DNA of 14,175 nt from the NCBI GenBank assembly GCA_035548775.1, contig DASZSI010000408.1, positions 1-14,175 of the forward strand, read 5' to 3'. Of this stretch, positions 14,130 to 14,175 are shown piece after piece. Below the pieces are notes generated by a model. It worked only from the letters and a program-made list of their open reading frames with translations. It did not search any database and was not told the origin of the DNA. Both the position numbers and the translations under genes were made by a program. Source of the DNA: UBA7672 sp035548775 (GTDB taxonomy: Bacteria; Pseudomonadota; Alphaproteobacteria; Caulobacterales; Hyphomonadaceae). Position 1 is the stretch's first letter. The number at the start of each line of letters is the position of its first letter.

Positions 14130-14175
14130 ATGACCCGTAGTCTGCTCTTCGTTGCATGCGCCTCGGTTTTGGCTC
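14130..14175 (+). CDS. Start of an exported protein (C-terminus outside window)
   Basis: ATG at 14130 has AAGGAG (14119-14124) 5 nt upstream. The 15 visible codons read MTRSLLFVACASVLA, a positively charged residue followed by a hydrophobic run, as in a signal peptide. Identity cannot be told. Confidence 0.6.
   Translation, partial: MTRSLLFVACASVLA

Overview
The window looks like a stretch of alphaproteobacterial chromosome, most likely Caulobacterales/Hyphomonadaceae-like. It is GC-rich, with GTG starts beside ATG. It carries lineage-typical families: a DUF2336 repeat protein, an HWE-type histidine kinase paired with a stand-alone FAT GUY-type receiver, a small lysine-rich protein and a long GST-like protein. 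This placement is inferred from gene content; there is no rRNA or other marker to confirm it. No tRNA, rRNA, CRISPR array, transposase, integrase or phage gene was seen.

Left part (1-2215): a NUDIX hydrolase, cut by the window edge, is read leftward. Divergent from it are two rightward genes: a degenerate EAL-domain protein that has lost the catalytic signature of c-di-GMP phosphodiesterases, and a soluble lytic transglycosylase-like protein with its catalytic glutamate in place.

Sensory cluster (2212-5325, all leftward): in transcription order, a GAF/HisKA_2-type protein whose ATP-binding N-box has lost key residues, a PAS-PAS HWE histidine kinase with intact motifs, and a single-domain receiver joined to the kinase by a TAATG stop-start overlap. 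This is probably one signalling unit: an intact kinase and its receiver, plus a sensor that may be a pseudokinase. The receiver gene and the transglycosylase gene converge on a single CTAG that provides both stop codons.

Middle (5484-8521): a family III CoA-transferase (leftward), a DUF2336 protein (rightward) ending at a strong intrinsic terminator, and a small four-helix membrane protein (leftward).

DNA methylation/repair block (8702-10516): a C5-cytosine DNA methyltransferase and a Vsr mismatch endonuclease, both rightward, with a small basic protein gene between them on the opposite strand. The natural reading is cytosine methylation plus repair of the T:G mismatches that deamination of 5-methylcytosine creates. 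No conventional restriction endonuclease is visible.

Right part (10564-14175): an unrecognised protein with a small N-terminal domain and a long Pro/Ala/Ser-rich tail, a COG3650-like lipoprotein (leftward), a GST-like protein with an extra C-terminal region of about 125 residues (leftward), and the first codons of an exported protein (rightward).

The strongest items for a second look are the apparent pseudokinase next to an intact HWE kinase, the EAL-fold protein without catalytic residues, the Dcm/Vsr pair split by an antisense gene, and the uncharacterised protein next to vsr. None by itself proves a new system.
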